This document shows, in pieces, positions 1 through 7,711 of a DNA stretch of 64,000 bases; positions within the stretch are counted from its first letter, which is position 1; each line of letters starts with the position of its first letter. Both the position numbers and the translations under genes were made by a program. The DNA comes from Chelativorans sp. ZYF759 (lineage in GTDB: Bacteria; Pseudomonadota; Alphaproteobacteria; Rhizobiales; Rhizobiaceae): positions 480 to 64,479 of the forward strand of contig NZ_WVVV01000003.1 of NCBI RefSeq assembly GCF_012911015.1, written 5' to 3'. The notes beneath the pieces were generated by a model. It did no database searches. It was given only the letters and a program-made list of their open reading frames with translations, and was not told where the DNA came from.

Positions 1-396
1 GAGCGGCGGGTGAGGGGTGGGCGACTCCCCCCGCGCTTCGTCATCCTCGGGCTTGACCCGAGGATCCATGCCGGAACGGGGGATGGATGGCGGCTGGGGT
101 CAGAAGCCCCGCGCCTCACCGACACTCAGGCATGGATCCCAGGGTCTTCGCGACGGCCTGCGGCCTGCTTCGCCATAGGATGACGACGCGTGGGGGCGGG
201 TCGTCGAGGGGAGCGGCGGGTGAGGGGTGGGCGACTCCCCCCGCGCTTCGTCATCCTCGGGCTTGACCCGAGGATCCATGCCGGAACGGGGCAAGAGATG
301 GCGGCTCGGGTCAGAAGCCCCGCGCCTCACCGACACTCAGGCATGGATCCTAGGGTCTTCGCGACGGCCTGCGGCCTGCTTCGCCCTAGGATGACG
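1..396. repeat. Tandem duplication of a palindrome-bearing intergenic repeat
   Basis: Two direct copies with a period of about 210 bp: the first 80 bases of copy 1 (1-80) are identical to 211-290, and the rest (81-193 versus 291-396) matches with a few substitutions and a one-base indel. Each copy holds the inverted repeat CCTCGGG-CTTGA-CCCGAGG (45-63 and 255-273) and ends in a second weaker palindromic block with GGATCC/CCTAGG-like cores. Short intergenic palindromes of this kind are common in rhizobial genomes. No convincing gene lies in 1-495; the open frames there are repeat sequence read through. Confidence 0.85.
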
Positions 397-495
397 AAGG
401 CGGGGTGGGCGATTCACATCCACCGTCCCGGTTGGATCCCGGGTTCGCTACGCGTCGCGGGATGACGGTGGTGCGTGTTTCGGTCGCGGTATCGG

Positions 496-1434
496 TTACT
501 GGTCCGTCCTGTCGCGAAACGCGCCGGGCTTTTCGGGTGCGTCGGCCGGGACCTGGAGGAAGTTCTGCAGCGCCGCGTAGCGCGCCGTTCGCGGGGCGCC
601 GGGTGGGCGGGCAAGGCCGACGGTGGCGACCGGCACGTCGCCCGAAAGCTCAAGCATGGCGATGTCCTGGCCCTCATAGGTCGTGGTGGTTGCCGGTCGC
701 TGGATGAGGACCCCATAGCCGAGCCCGCGGCCGACGAGGCAGCGGACCAGCTCGAAACTGGTGGTGGTGTGGCCGATCCGTGGTTGCAGTGCCAGCGCGC
801 CGAAAATCTCTTCCGTGTTGGGACGCGAGGGATGGACGTCGAGCAGGATCAGCGGCTCGTCGATCAGTTCGGAGAGATGCACGCGGCCGCGCCCGGCGAG
901 CCGATGGTTGCTGGCGACCATCGCATAGGGGCGGAAGCTGGCGACCGCGTCGAAGGCGAGCTCGGCGGAGACATGGGCGCCGTAGATCAGCGCCGCATCG
1001 AGCCGCCCCTGCAGGAGCAGGTCGGAGAGAAGCGGCGCATCGGCCTCCGTCAGCTCGAGTTCCAGCTGCGGATGGAGGCGCTGGAATTCCTGCATGATGG
1101 ACGGCAGGAAAAAGGGCGTCAGCGTCGAATAGCAGCCGATGGTGAAGCGGCCGGCGAGGCTGGTGGCCGCGTGGGCAGCTTCCGCCGCCAGCGTCTCGGC
1201 GGTGGAGACGGTCTGCCGCGCCAGGGAAAGCAGGCGCATGCCGGACGGCGTGAGCGTGACGCCCTTGCCCTTGCGCCGCACGAAGAGCTGCAGGGAAAGA
1301 CGATGCTCAAGCTCGTCGAGCGCCAGCGCCAGCGCCGAGGCGCTGACATTGCAGCTGACAGCCGCGGCCGACAGCGTGCCTTCGGCGGCGATCGCCTCGA
1401 AATATTCGAGCTGGCGCAGGGTAAAGGGGAGCAT
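496..1434 (-). CDS. LysR-family transcriptional regulator
   Basis: 312-residue protein with the classical LysR layout: an N-terminal winged helix-turn-helix (about residues 5-65, beginning LRQLEYFEAIAAEGTLSAAA) and a C-terminal periplasmic-binding-protein-like effector domain (about 90-295). The ATG at 1434 is chosen because it begins the HTH directly; a much longer open frame upstream is antisense to the neighbouring demethylase gene. It is divergent from that gene with 111 bp between them, the usual arrangement for a LysR protein controlling its neighbour. The effector is not deducible; an aromatic methyl ether or a product of it is a guess from the neighbour. Confidence 0.9.
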   Translation of the reverse strand: MLPFTLRQLEYFEAIAAEGTLSAAAVSCNVSASALALALDELEHRLSLQLFVRRKGKGVTLTPSGMRLLSLARQTVSTAETLAAEAAHAATSLAGRFTIGCYSTLTPFFLPSIMQEFQRLHPQLELELTEADAPLLSDLLLQGRLDAALIYGAHVSAELAFDAVASFRPYAMVASNHRLAGRGRVHLSELIDEPLILLDVHPSRPNTEEIFGALALQPRIGHTTTSFELVRCLVGRGLGYGVLIQRPATTTTYEGQDIAMLELSGDVPVATVGLARPPGAPRTARYAALQNFLQVPADAPEKPGAFRDRTDQ

Positions 1435-1460
1435 CCCGGTTTTCCTTGGGTGGTAGCTGC

Positions 1461-1475
1461 TAAAAACACGTTTTA
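1461..1475. promoter_or_regulatory. Candidate LysR operator in the divergent intergenic region
   Basis: TAAAA-ACACG-TTTTA is a perfect 5-bp-arm inverted repeat lying in the 111 bp between the LysR gene start (1434) and the demethylase start (1546). LysR proteins usually bind AT-rich interrupted dyads in such gaps. The assignment rests on position and symmetry only. Confidence 0.4.
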
Positions 1476-1545
1476 CATGAATGACGCGCCGACCGAAACT
1501 GGCCCGAGCCTCATTCGAGGAATGACAGTCAGGGAGGAGATCGAC

Positions 1546-2931
1546 ATGGTCGCAAATCTGGAACAGGCGATTGAAGAAGCTGGCAGCCCCGTCAGGCTGC
1601 TGTGGGAATCGCAGTCGCCGCCGGCAGTGGTGCCGCGTGTGGTGCAGGAATTTTCCAACTGGCGCGACGAGCAGCTGGCCTGGCGCCGCACGGCGGTGCT
1701 TTACGACCAGTCGCACCACATGGCGGACCTCAACATCAAGGGCCCGGACGCGCACCGGCTGATCGGCGATCTGGCGATCAACAGCGTGGCGAAATTCCCC
1801 GTCGACACGGCCAAGCAGTTCGTCGCCGTCAATCATGACGGCTACATCATCGGCGACAACATCCTCTTCCACCTGGAAGAGGACGAGTATCAGGCCGTGG
1901 GCATCCCGCCCTCGATCAACTGGCTGCATTTCCACGCCGAGACCGGCGGCTATGACGTGCGCGTGTGGCGCGACGACAATTCGCTGGTGCGCAAGGGCGA
2001 TCCGGTGGTCTATCGCTACCAGATCCAGGGACCGGGCGCGATGGAGGTGATCCGCGAGGTCACCGGCGAGGAGCCGCCGAAGCTGAAATTCTTCCACATG
2101 ACCCGCTTCACCATCGCCGGAAAGACGGTGCGGGCGCTGCGCCACGGCATGGCGGGCGAGCCGGGCTTCGAGATCTGGGGCCCGTGGGAAGACAATGACG
2201 CGGTCCATTCGGCGATCCTGGAAGCCGGCCGCAAGCACGGGCTGACCCAGGTCGGCGGCCGCGCCTACCACACCAACGCGCTGGAATCGGGCTGGCTGCC
2301 GCGCCCGCTGCCGGCGATCTATACGGGCGAGGCCATGAAGCCCTATCGCGAATGGCTGAAGGCCAATGCCTACGAGACGGTCTCGCCGCTCGGCGGCAGC
2401 TTCCACTCGGACAGTATCGAGGACTACTACTTCACCCCGTTCGAGCTCGACTATGGCCGCATCATCGGCTTCGACCATGATTTCGTGGGCCGCGCGGCGC
2501 TGGAGAAGATGGCATCCGACGGCACGTCGGGGCGGCGCAAGAAGGTGACCTTCGTGTGGAACGGCGACGATACGGCGGACGCCTTCGGCTCGATCTTCAA
2601 GCCGGGGCCGGGCGCCAAGTTCATGAACCTGCCGATGGCGCTCTACGACACCTTCCATTTCGACCGCATCGAGGTGGACGGCCGCACGGTGGGCCTGTCG
2701 AGCTGGACCGGCTATTCGGCCAACGAGCGCGCGATGCTGTCGCTGGGCGTGATCGAGGCCGAATTCGCCGAGCCCGGCACGGAGGTGACGCTGGTCTGGG
2801 GAGAGGACACGCCATCTTCCAAGCTGCAGGTCGAAGACCATGTGCAGGTGAAGATCCGGGCGACCGTGCAGCCGGCCCCGCTGGTGGAAAAGGCGCGCAC
2901 GGAGTACCGGTCGAACGCCGGGCTCAAATAG
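1546..2931 (+). CDS. GcvT-fold tetrahydrofolate-dependent O-demethylase-like protein (LigM/DesA type)
   Basis: 461-residue protein of the aminomethyltransferase (GcvT) superfamily. Its length and overall sequence resemble the LigM/DesA branch, which moves a methyl group from vanillate, 3-O-methylgallate or syringate to tetrahydrofolate, rather than the shorter (about 370 residue) glycine-cleavage T protein. The start ATG at 1546 has a strong AGGGAGGAG Shine-Dalgarno at 1531-1539; a longer frame upstream is antisense to the LysR gene. No gcvH/gcvP genes are adjacent, which argues against a glycine-cleavage role. Other methyl ethers or methylated amines are possible substrates. Family assignment is firm; substrate is inference. 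Confidence 0.75.
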   Translation: MVANLEQAIEEAGSPVRLLWESQSPPAVVPRVVQEFSNWRDEQLAWRRTAVLYDQSHHMADLNIKGPDAHRLIGDLAINSVAKFPVDTAKQFVAVNHDGYIIGDNILFHLEEDEYQAVGIPPSINWLHFHAETGGYDVRVWRDDNSLVRKGDPVVYRYQIQGPGAMEVIREVTGEEPPKLKFFHMTRFTIAGKTVRALRHGMAGEPGFEIWGPWEDNDAVHSAILEAGRKHGLTQVGGRAYHTNALESGWLPRPLPAIYTGEAMKPYREWLKANAYETVSPLGGSFHSDSIEDYYFTPFELDYGRIIGFDHDFVGRAALEKMASDGTSGRRKKVTFVWNGDDTADAFGSIFKPGPGAKFMNLPMALYDTFHFDRIEVDGRTVGLSSWTGYSANERAMLSLGVIEAEFAEPGTEVTLVWGEDTPSSKLQVEDHVQVKIRATVQPAPLVEKARTEYRSNAGLK

Positions 2932-2933
2932 GC

Positions 2934-3482
2934 CTAACCCTTGCCGCGCCTCAGATGCTCGTCGAGGCGCGGCATGATCTCCACGAAATTGCACGGCATG
3001 TGGCGGTAGTCGAGCTGCGGCTTGAGGATTTCGTCCCAGGCGTCCTTGCAGGCGCCGGGCGAGCCCGGCAGCACGAAGACATAGGTGGCGTTCATGACCC
3101 CGCCGGTGGCGCGCGACTGGATCGTCGAGGTGCCGATCTTGTCGTAGGAGATGCGGTGGAAGACTTCCGAGAAGCCGTCCATGCGCTTTTCGAAGAGCGG
3201 CTCCAGCGCCTCGGGCGTGACGTCGCGGCCGGTGAAGCCGGTGCCGCCGGTGGTGATCACGACATCGATGTCGTCGCGCTTCGTCCAAGCTGAGACGATC
3301 TCGCGGATCGCCTCCACATCGTCGGTGACGATGTCGCGCGCGGCGAGCACGTGGCCGGCCTGTGCGATGCGGGCGGCGAGCGTCGCGCCGGATTTGTCGT
3401 CGTCGAGCGACCGCGTGTCGGAGACGGTCAGGACGGCGATGTTGACGGGAACGAAGGCGCGGGTCTCGTCGATGCGGCTCAT
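2934..3482 (-). CDS. moaB: Molybdenum cofactor biosynthesis protein MoaB
   Basis: 182 residues, the usual size of MoaB/MogA-type proteins, which bind molybdopterin and promote its adenylylation during molybdenum cofactor synthesis in the cytoplasm. The family signature is present as TTGGTGFTGRDVTPEAL (about residues 76-92), followed by the PGSPGACKDAWDEIL segment near residue 145. The ATG at 3482 follows ispE by 7 bp, so the genes are probably co-transcribed. It converges on the upstream demethylase gene with only 2 bp between stop codons. No other moa genes are in the window. Confidence 0.92.
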   Translation of the reverse strand: MSRIDETRAFVPVNIAVLTVSDTRSLDDDKSGATLAARIAQAGHVLAARDIVTDDVEAIREIVSAWTKRDDIDVVITTGGTGFTGRDVTPEALEPLFEKRMDGFSEVFHRISYDKIGTSTIQSRATGGVMNATYVFVLPGSPGACKDAWDEILKPQLDYRHMPCNFVEIMPRLDEHLRRGKG

Positions 3483-3489
3483 GGTGTCC

Positions 3490-4386
3490 TCACGGGCTCG
3501 GCGTCGTTTGCGTGGCGGTGACGAACCAGCCGGGATGGGCGGCGGATATCGCCTTGGCGGCACGCGCGGCCGCGGCCGCATCCTCGAACAGGCCGAAACA
3601 GGTGGCGCCCGATCCCGACATACGGGCGAAGGCGGCGCCGGCTTCCTCAAGCGCGGCCAGCGCCTCGCCGATGGCGGGCGCGATGGTCGTGGCCGCCGCT
3701 TCGAGGTCGTTGCGGGTCAGGGCGAGCCAGTCGAGCAGTGACGTCCGCGAAAGGCTGCGGGGCAGCGCGGGCAGGGGGGCGCAATCGCGCCGGGCCAACG
3801 CGGCGAAGACGGCCGGCGTGGCGACTTCGACGCCGGGATTCACCAGCACCATGTCCAGCGCCGGCATGGCGTTGACGGGTTCCAGGCGTTCGCCGATGCC
3901 GGAGGCCCGCAGCGGGCGGGCGGCAAGGCACATGGGGAGATCGGCGCCGAGCGACAGGGCCGCGTCGCGCAGCCGCGTCTCGCCCAGGTCGAGCTGCCAG
4001 TGCCGGTCGAGCGCGCGCAGGGTTGCCGCGGCATCGCTCGAGCCGCCGCCGATGCCGGAGGCGGGGGGCAGGTTCTTGTCGAGCATGATGCGGACCGGCG
4101 GGCAGGCGGAAGACGCCAGCCCGCGCAGGAGGTCGCGGGCGCGCAGAACGAGATTGTCGGCACCGGCGGGGATCAGGTGGGCATAGGGACCGATCGTCGA
4201 AAATCCATCGATCGGAGCTTCCTCCACGCCGACGCGATCGCCGAAGCGGGTGAAGGTGACGGCGCTGTCGATCAGGTGGTAGCCATCGGCACGTCGCCCC
4301 GTGACATGCAGGGCGAGGTTGATCTTGGCGGGCGCCGCCTCGACGGTCGCGACGAAGGCTTCAGCCTCCGCGTCAGTCGCGTTCAA
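3490..4386 (-). CDS. ispE: 4-diphosphocytidyl-2-C-methyl-D-erythritol kinase
   Basis: 298 residues from a TTG start at 4386. IspE phosphorylates CDP-methylerythritol in the MEP isoprenoid pathway. GHMP-kinase features are visible: APAKINLALHVTGRRADGYH near the N-terminus, the ATP-binding PPASGIGGGSSDAAATLRAL loop in the middle, and a C-terminal RMSGSGATCFGLF glycine loop. No ATG occurs in a sensible position. The TTG start overlaps the last 14 bases of the upstream small membrane protein gene, which suggests translational coupling; the 298-residue length fits the family. dxs for the same pathway is at about 53 kb. Confidence 0.9.
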   Translation of the reverse strand: MNATDAEAEAFVATVEAAPAKINLALHVTGRRADGYHLIDSAVTFTRFGDRVGVEEAPIDGFSTIGPYAHLIPAGADNLVLRARDLLRGLASSACPPVRIMLDKNLPPASGIGGGSSDAAATLRALDRHWQLDLGETRLRDAALSLGADLPMCLAARPLRASGIGERLEPVNAMPALDMVLVNPGVEVATPAVFAALARRDCAPLPALPRSLSRTSLLDWLALTRNDLEAAATTIAPAIGEALAALEEAGAAFARMSGSGATCFGLFEDAAAAARAAKAISAAHPGWFVTATQTTPSP

Positions 4387-4558
4387 GTCTGTAGACGCCC
4401 GTCTCGGGATCCTTGACCAGCGTGCCCTGCGCGCCGGTGCGCGCCTGCTGCTCGTCGCGGCGCACCCGCGCGGTGACACGCTCGGCTTCCTTGAGGAAGG
4501 AGCGGTAGCCTGCATAGGCCGCGAGGCCGACAAGGGCGAAGAAAACCAGCTGTGGCAA
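4373..4558 (-). CDS. Small membrane-anchored protein, conserved type
   Basis: 61 residues. A single hydrophobic N-terminal segment (residues 3-20, LVFFALVGLAAYAGYRSF) is followed by a highly charged, probably cytoplasmic helix rich in Arg, Glu and Gln and a short tail ending TGVYRLERD. It lies between sppA and ispE on the same strand and overlaps the ispE start. I do not recognise a named family. The topology, spacing and codon composition support a real gene. Confidence 0.7.
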   Translation of the reverse strand: MPQLVFFALVGLAAYAGYRSFLKEAERVTARVRRDEQQARTGAQGTLVKDPETGVYRLERD

Positions 4559-4631
4559 TATCTCTCCTCCGGAACGGGGAAGCCCGAAAAATCAAGATAA
4601 GGCTTTCCGCGTCCCTTTCAAAGGCCTCGTT

Positions 4632-5495
4632 CTACAATCCGTATCGCGCCCACAATGCGCGCTCCTCTGCGGCCGAAATGAGGCCTTCGGCGGCTGCTCC
4701 GGCCATCTGCGCGCCAATGCCTTCCACCCCCGGCTGGCCCGACGGGCGGCCGAGAAAGTTCTTCGGATGGGTGATGAGCTTCATCTGCACCTTGTCGCCG
4801 AACCGGGCGCGCAGGACCGAGCGCATGTCGCCGAGCGCGTCGACCAGGCCGAGTTCGAGGCCGCGCTTGCCGCTCCAGAACAGGCCGGTGAAGAGGTCGG
4901 GATTGTCGGAGAGCTTCGTGCCGCGCCGTTCCTTGACCATATTGATGAAGGTCTCGTGCACCTCGAGCTGCAGCCTCTTGAGATGCTCGACATCCTCCTT
5001 GCGCTCGGGCTTGAAGGGATCGAGCACCGCCTTGTTCTGGCCGGCCGTGTGGATGCGCCGCTCCACGCCGAGCTTCTTGATCGCCTCCTGGAACCCGAAG
5101 GAGGAGGAGACGACGCCGATCGAGCCGACGATGGAGGAGGGGTCGGCGATGATCTCGTCGCCGGCAATGGCGATCATGTAGCCGCCGGAGGCCGCCAGAT
5201 CCTCGACGAAGACCAGGACGCGCTTCTTCTTCTCCACCGCCAGGTCGCGGATGCGCTTGTAGATCAGCCGCGACTGGACCGGCGAGCCGCCGGGCGAATT
5301 GATGGAGATGGCGACGGCGGGCGCTCCAGAAAACGAAAACGCCTTCTCGATCAGCGTCGCGGTGCCCGCAAGCGAGAGCGCCGGCCGGAGCGGCGAGGAT
5401 TGTGCCATGATGGTGCCGGAAAGGCGCAGGACGGGCACGATCGGCGCCTCGGCGCGCAGGGACTTGGGCAGGATCGGATTGAGGAAGCGTCTCAA
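4632..5495 (-). CDS. sppA: S49-family signal peptide peptidase (SppA-like)
   Basis: Cytoplasmic-membrane-associated serine peptidase that degrades cleaved signal peptides. At 287 residues it is the short, single-domain form. The SINSPGGSP loop and the nucleophile segment EDLAASGGYMIA, followed by ADPSSIVGSIGV, are typical S49 motifs; a downstream Lys in the GVERRIHTAGQNKA region is probably the general base. The TTG at 5495 is preferred because it has a GGAG upstream and gives the usual MRRFLNPILPKSLR beginning; another TTG at 5555 would add 20 atypical residues. No transmembrane anchor is obvious. Confidence 0.85.
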   Translation of the reverse strand: MRRFLNPILPKSLRAEAPIVPVLRLSGTIMAQSSPLRPALSLAGTATLIEKAFSFSGAPAVAISINSPGGSPVQSRLIYKRIRDLAVEKKKRVLVFVEDLAASGGYMIAIAGDEIIADPSSIVGSIGVVSSSFGFQEAIKKLGVERRIHTAGQNKAVLDPFKPERKEDVEHLKRLQLEVHETFINMVKERRGTKLSDNPDLFTGLFWSGKRGLELGLVDALGDMRSVLRARFGDKVQMKLITHPKNFLGRPSGQPGVEGIGAQMAGAAAEGLISAAEERALWARYGL

Positions 5496-5599
5496 GAGGG
5501 GGAAATCTCCATTAGGCGGGTGCCAGTGATGTAGGCGTTCCGGGAGCAAACGCAATGATCACGCGCCCGGTTGCCTCCAGGCACGAACAGGGACGCCTG

Positions 5600-5725
5600 G
5601 GCAGAGACAATTGCCTCGGCTTCCTTGGTGAAGGAATTTTTGGCGTCGCCATGCGGCGCGAGCAGCGGCAGGATTTGCTCGATCCCCGTGGCCCCGAAGA
5701 GTGCCGTCAGCCCATCCCCCGGAAC
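5600..5725 (-). pseudogene. Detached 3'-end remnant of a TrmN6-type methyltransferase gene
   Basis: Read on the minus strand, this stretch encodes ...LPLLAPHGDAKNSFTKEAEAI..., which aligns with the C-terminus of the intact methyltransferase at 6544-7338 (LPPLVLHREEDNRFTEEAEAI). The two DNA segments are also similar over the GCCTCGGCTTCCTTGGTGAAG-type region. Only about 35 codons match, and there is no start. It lies just past the stop of the CPBP-like gene, so that gene sits between an intact copy and a second, diverged copy of the same 3' end. Confidence 0.6.
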
Positions 5726-6421
5726 TTAGTAATGCGGTGGCAATTGCACCACCGATTCCATTCCGTGCAGGACTCCCGCGATATGCATGGCGATATGTGC
5801 CCCAATGGGCGCCAGCGGACTGCGCGTCAGCACGAAGCTCAATGTAAGTAGAGAATTTCCGAAGACCGGCGCCAGCAGTGACAGCCCCTGGAATTCCGCG
5901 AAGCCGAAATGATACGCGCCCGCGATCAACGCGCTGGCCACGATACCAAGCAGGCCACGCAAAGCCAAATCGGTCCGCGAACTGCGGGCGTTGCCCAAGG
6001 CTCCGACAAAAAGCACGGGCAGCACGTTCAGGAAGAGCGCATCGACCAATCCATACACCACGCCGAACCAGAGCAATGCCCACGCCAGTTCCACACCGGC
6101 GGGAGCCTCCGACCCCGGCTGCCCCACGACGTTCTGGACCACATAGAAGCCAAAGAAAGCTGCGCCGACCAAGCCCAGCGCCCACCTGTTTGCAAAGAGC
6201 GACGGTCGAACACCGGACGTGCGGAAGAAATATGCCACGAAGGCCCCGACGATCAGCACATACGGGATCAGGAACAGGCCGCGTTCGAGTTGCAGCCAGG
6301 TCGAGAAGACGGCTGGGACGGCGAAGCCGACCGCGGCCGCGATGGCAATCCAATACACGGATGCGGAAGCGTCAACTGGCCTAGGGTCGCCGGAGGTTGC
6401 CGGGAAAGATATCTGCGCCAT
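5726..6421 (-). CDS. Multi-pass membrane protein resembling CPBP (CAAX protease-like) family
   Basis: 231 residues with about six to seven predicted hydrophobic segments. The C-terminal half has histidine motifs reminiscent of CPBP/Abi intramembrane metalloproteases: GAYHFGF and IGAHIAMHIAG. The first family motif, EExxxR, is not seen; the matching position reads DALFLN, so catalytic activity is doubtful. The ATG at 6421 has a GGAGG ribosome site 7 bases upstream. It sits between the intact methyltransferase gene and its detached 3' remnant, which suggests it arrived by recombination. Base composition is slightly less GC-rich than the neighbours. Confidence 0.6.
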   Translation of the reverse strand: MAQISFPATSGDPRPVDASASVYWIAIAAAVGFAVPAVFSTWLQLERGLFLIPYVLIVGAFVAYFFRTSGVRPSLFANRWALGLVGAAFFGFYVVQNVVGQPGSEAPAGVELAWALLWFGVVYGLVDALFLNVLPVLFVGALGNARSSRTDLALRGLLGIVASALIAGAYHFGFAEFQGLSLLAPVFGNSLLTLSFVLTRSPLAPIGAHIAMHIAGVLHGMESVVQLPPHY

Positions 6422-6543
6422 GGCCGAACCTCCAGAGATTTGAACTCGACCTACTAAGCAAAAGGCGGTCTCCGCGCCTTGATGGATGTCAAGTCAGGCT
6501 GCCGATACGCCGAATGCTTCTGCCATATTCGAGGAGGAAGACG

Positions 6544-7338
6544 TCAGTCCCCGAAAAGCGCGGCACGGCCAGATCCGATCGCCTCGGCTTCCTCGGTGAA
6601 GCGATTGTCTTCCTCGCGGTGCAGCACGAGCGGCGGCAGGGTTGAAAGTCCCGCGCTGGCGCCGCGCCTTCCCCGCGCTACGAAGCGGATCGCGGGTTTG
6701 TCGGCGCGGGGCAGGATGGGCCTGATCTCGATGGCGCCGAAAGTCGGGGACAGGGCCGAGACGACCTCGTCCAGCGATTGCGGGCGGGCGATGATGGCGA
6801 CGCCGCCGCCCGGCTTCACGGTCGAGGCTGCCGTGGCGAGCCAGTCGCCGAGCAGCGCGGCGTCTTCCATCATGTGGGCCCGGCGGCGCAGGGCATCGGG
6901 GGAGGGCCGGTCGCTGGCGGGATTGAATGGCGGGTTGAGGATGACGAAGTCGAAGGCAGCGTCGGCCAGGCCCGCCGCGCGCCGCGCATCGCCAGCCAGT
7001 CGAACATCGGCCTCCAGCACCGCGCAGCGGGCGGCAAGAGGGGCGTTTTGCGGCAGGGCCAGCGTGGCGCGGGCGCAATGAAGCATTTCCGGCGCGTTCT
7101 CGACCAGAACGATTTCGGCTTGGCCGCAGCGCGCGGCGACGGCGAGGCCGGCCGCGCCAGCGCCGGCGCCCAGATCGGCCACACGCCCTGAAAAACCGTC
7201 GGGGACGGCGGCCGCCAGCAGCAGCGCGTCGGTCCCCGCGCGGTGGCCCTTGCGGGCGGGCTGGACGAGAAAGAACCGGCCCCGATGGAATGCATCCGTG
7301 GTGTAGGCCGCGTCGCCGGCTTCACTGCCCGTGACCAT
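6544..7338 (-). CDS. SAM-dependent methyltransferase, TrmN6-type (tRNA1(Val) A37 N6-methyltransferase family)
   Basis: 264 residues. Class I methyltransferase motifs are clear: a SAM-binding ADLGAGAGAAGLAVA loop (about 56-70) and the NPPF catalytic tetrad (FVILNPPFNP, about 128-137), characteristic of amino-group N-methylation of adenine or glutamine. Overall order matches TrmN6/YfiC-like enzymes that modify A37 of tRNA-Val. The DUF2007 gene ends 6 bp upstream, so the two are probably one transcript. The C-terminus ends GRAALFGD; a diverged copy of that end lies at 5600-5725. The exact RNA target is not established. Confidence 0.8.
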   Translation of the reverse strand: MVTGSEAGDAAYTTDAFHRGRFFLVQPARKGHRAGTDALLLAAAVPDGFSGRVADLGAGAGAAGLAVAARCGQAEIVLVENAPEMLHCARATLALPQNAPLAARCAVLEADVRLAGDARRAAGLADAAFDFVILNPPFNPASDRPSPDALRRRAHMMEDAALLGDWLATAASTVKPGGGVAIIARPQSLDEVVSALSPTFGAIEIRPILPRADKPAIRFVARGRRGASAGLSTLPPLVLHREEDNRFTEEAEAIGSGRAALFGD

Positions 7339-7344
7339 GACGCG

Positions 7345-7569
7345 TCAGGACTTGTTGAGCTCGTCGGCGATGCCGGCATCGATCAGGATGCGGCGCGCCT
7401 GGTCGGCCTCGTCATCGGCGACCAGCACACGGCGCGGCAGGACGCCGATGGAGCCTTCCAATATGCTCATGTTCTGGTCGGCCACCATGAAGTCGATGCC
7501 GGCGTCGCGCATCAGGGCTTCGACGAAGGAGATGAGCACAAGGTCGTTGGTTCGCACGATTTCGATCAT
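7345..7569 (-). CDS. DUF2007 family protein
   Basis: 74 residues. The sequence MIEIVRTNDLVLISFVEALM...ADQNMSILEGSIGVLPRRVLV...DEADQARRIL matches the small DUF2007 (putative signal-transducing) family. The ATG at 7569 is used; a longer frame upstream is antisense to the polyprenyl synthase leader. It precedes the TrmN6-type gene by 6 bp and is divergent from the polyprenyl diphosphate synthase, an arrangement I recall as common in rhizobia. Function unknown. Confidence 0.8.
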   Translation of the reverse strand: MIEIVRTNDLVLISFVEALMRDAGIDFMVADQNMSILEGSIGVLPRRVLVADDEADQARRILIDAGIADELNKS

Positions 7570-7711
7570 GGCTGGAGGCTTGCAGGTCACGGCTGCAAAG
7601 TAAATGGCGGTGAACCGCGCCAATTCGCCCCCTTGCCCAAGACCGGCCCGCCACCCTACATTCAGGCCGCATCCGGAAGTGCCGCAAAGACCATTGTTCA
7701 GGAGAAACCGC

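Noticed and set aside
475-1545. N-terminal extension of the demethylase frame by 357 codons
   Set aside because: It is antisense to the LysR gene, and a strong ribosome site precedes ATG 1546.
496-3288. 930-residue minus-strand open frame
   Set aside because: Only its last 312 codons are the LysR gene; the rest is antisense to the GcvT-fold gene and has Arg/Val/His-rich shadow composition.
6422-6460. A GAG-TTCAAAT-CTC motif on the minus strand resembling a tRNA T-arm near the displaced methyltransferase 3' end
   Set aside because: Only three or four stem pairs form, and no acceptor, D or anticodon arm can be drawn around it. Kept out as a tRNA or attachment site.
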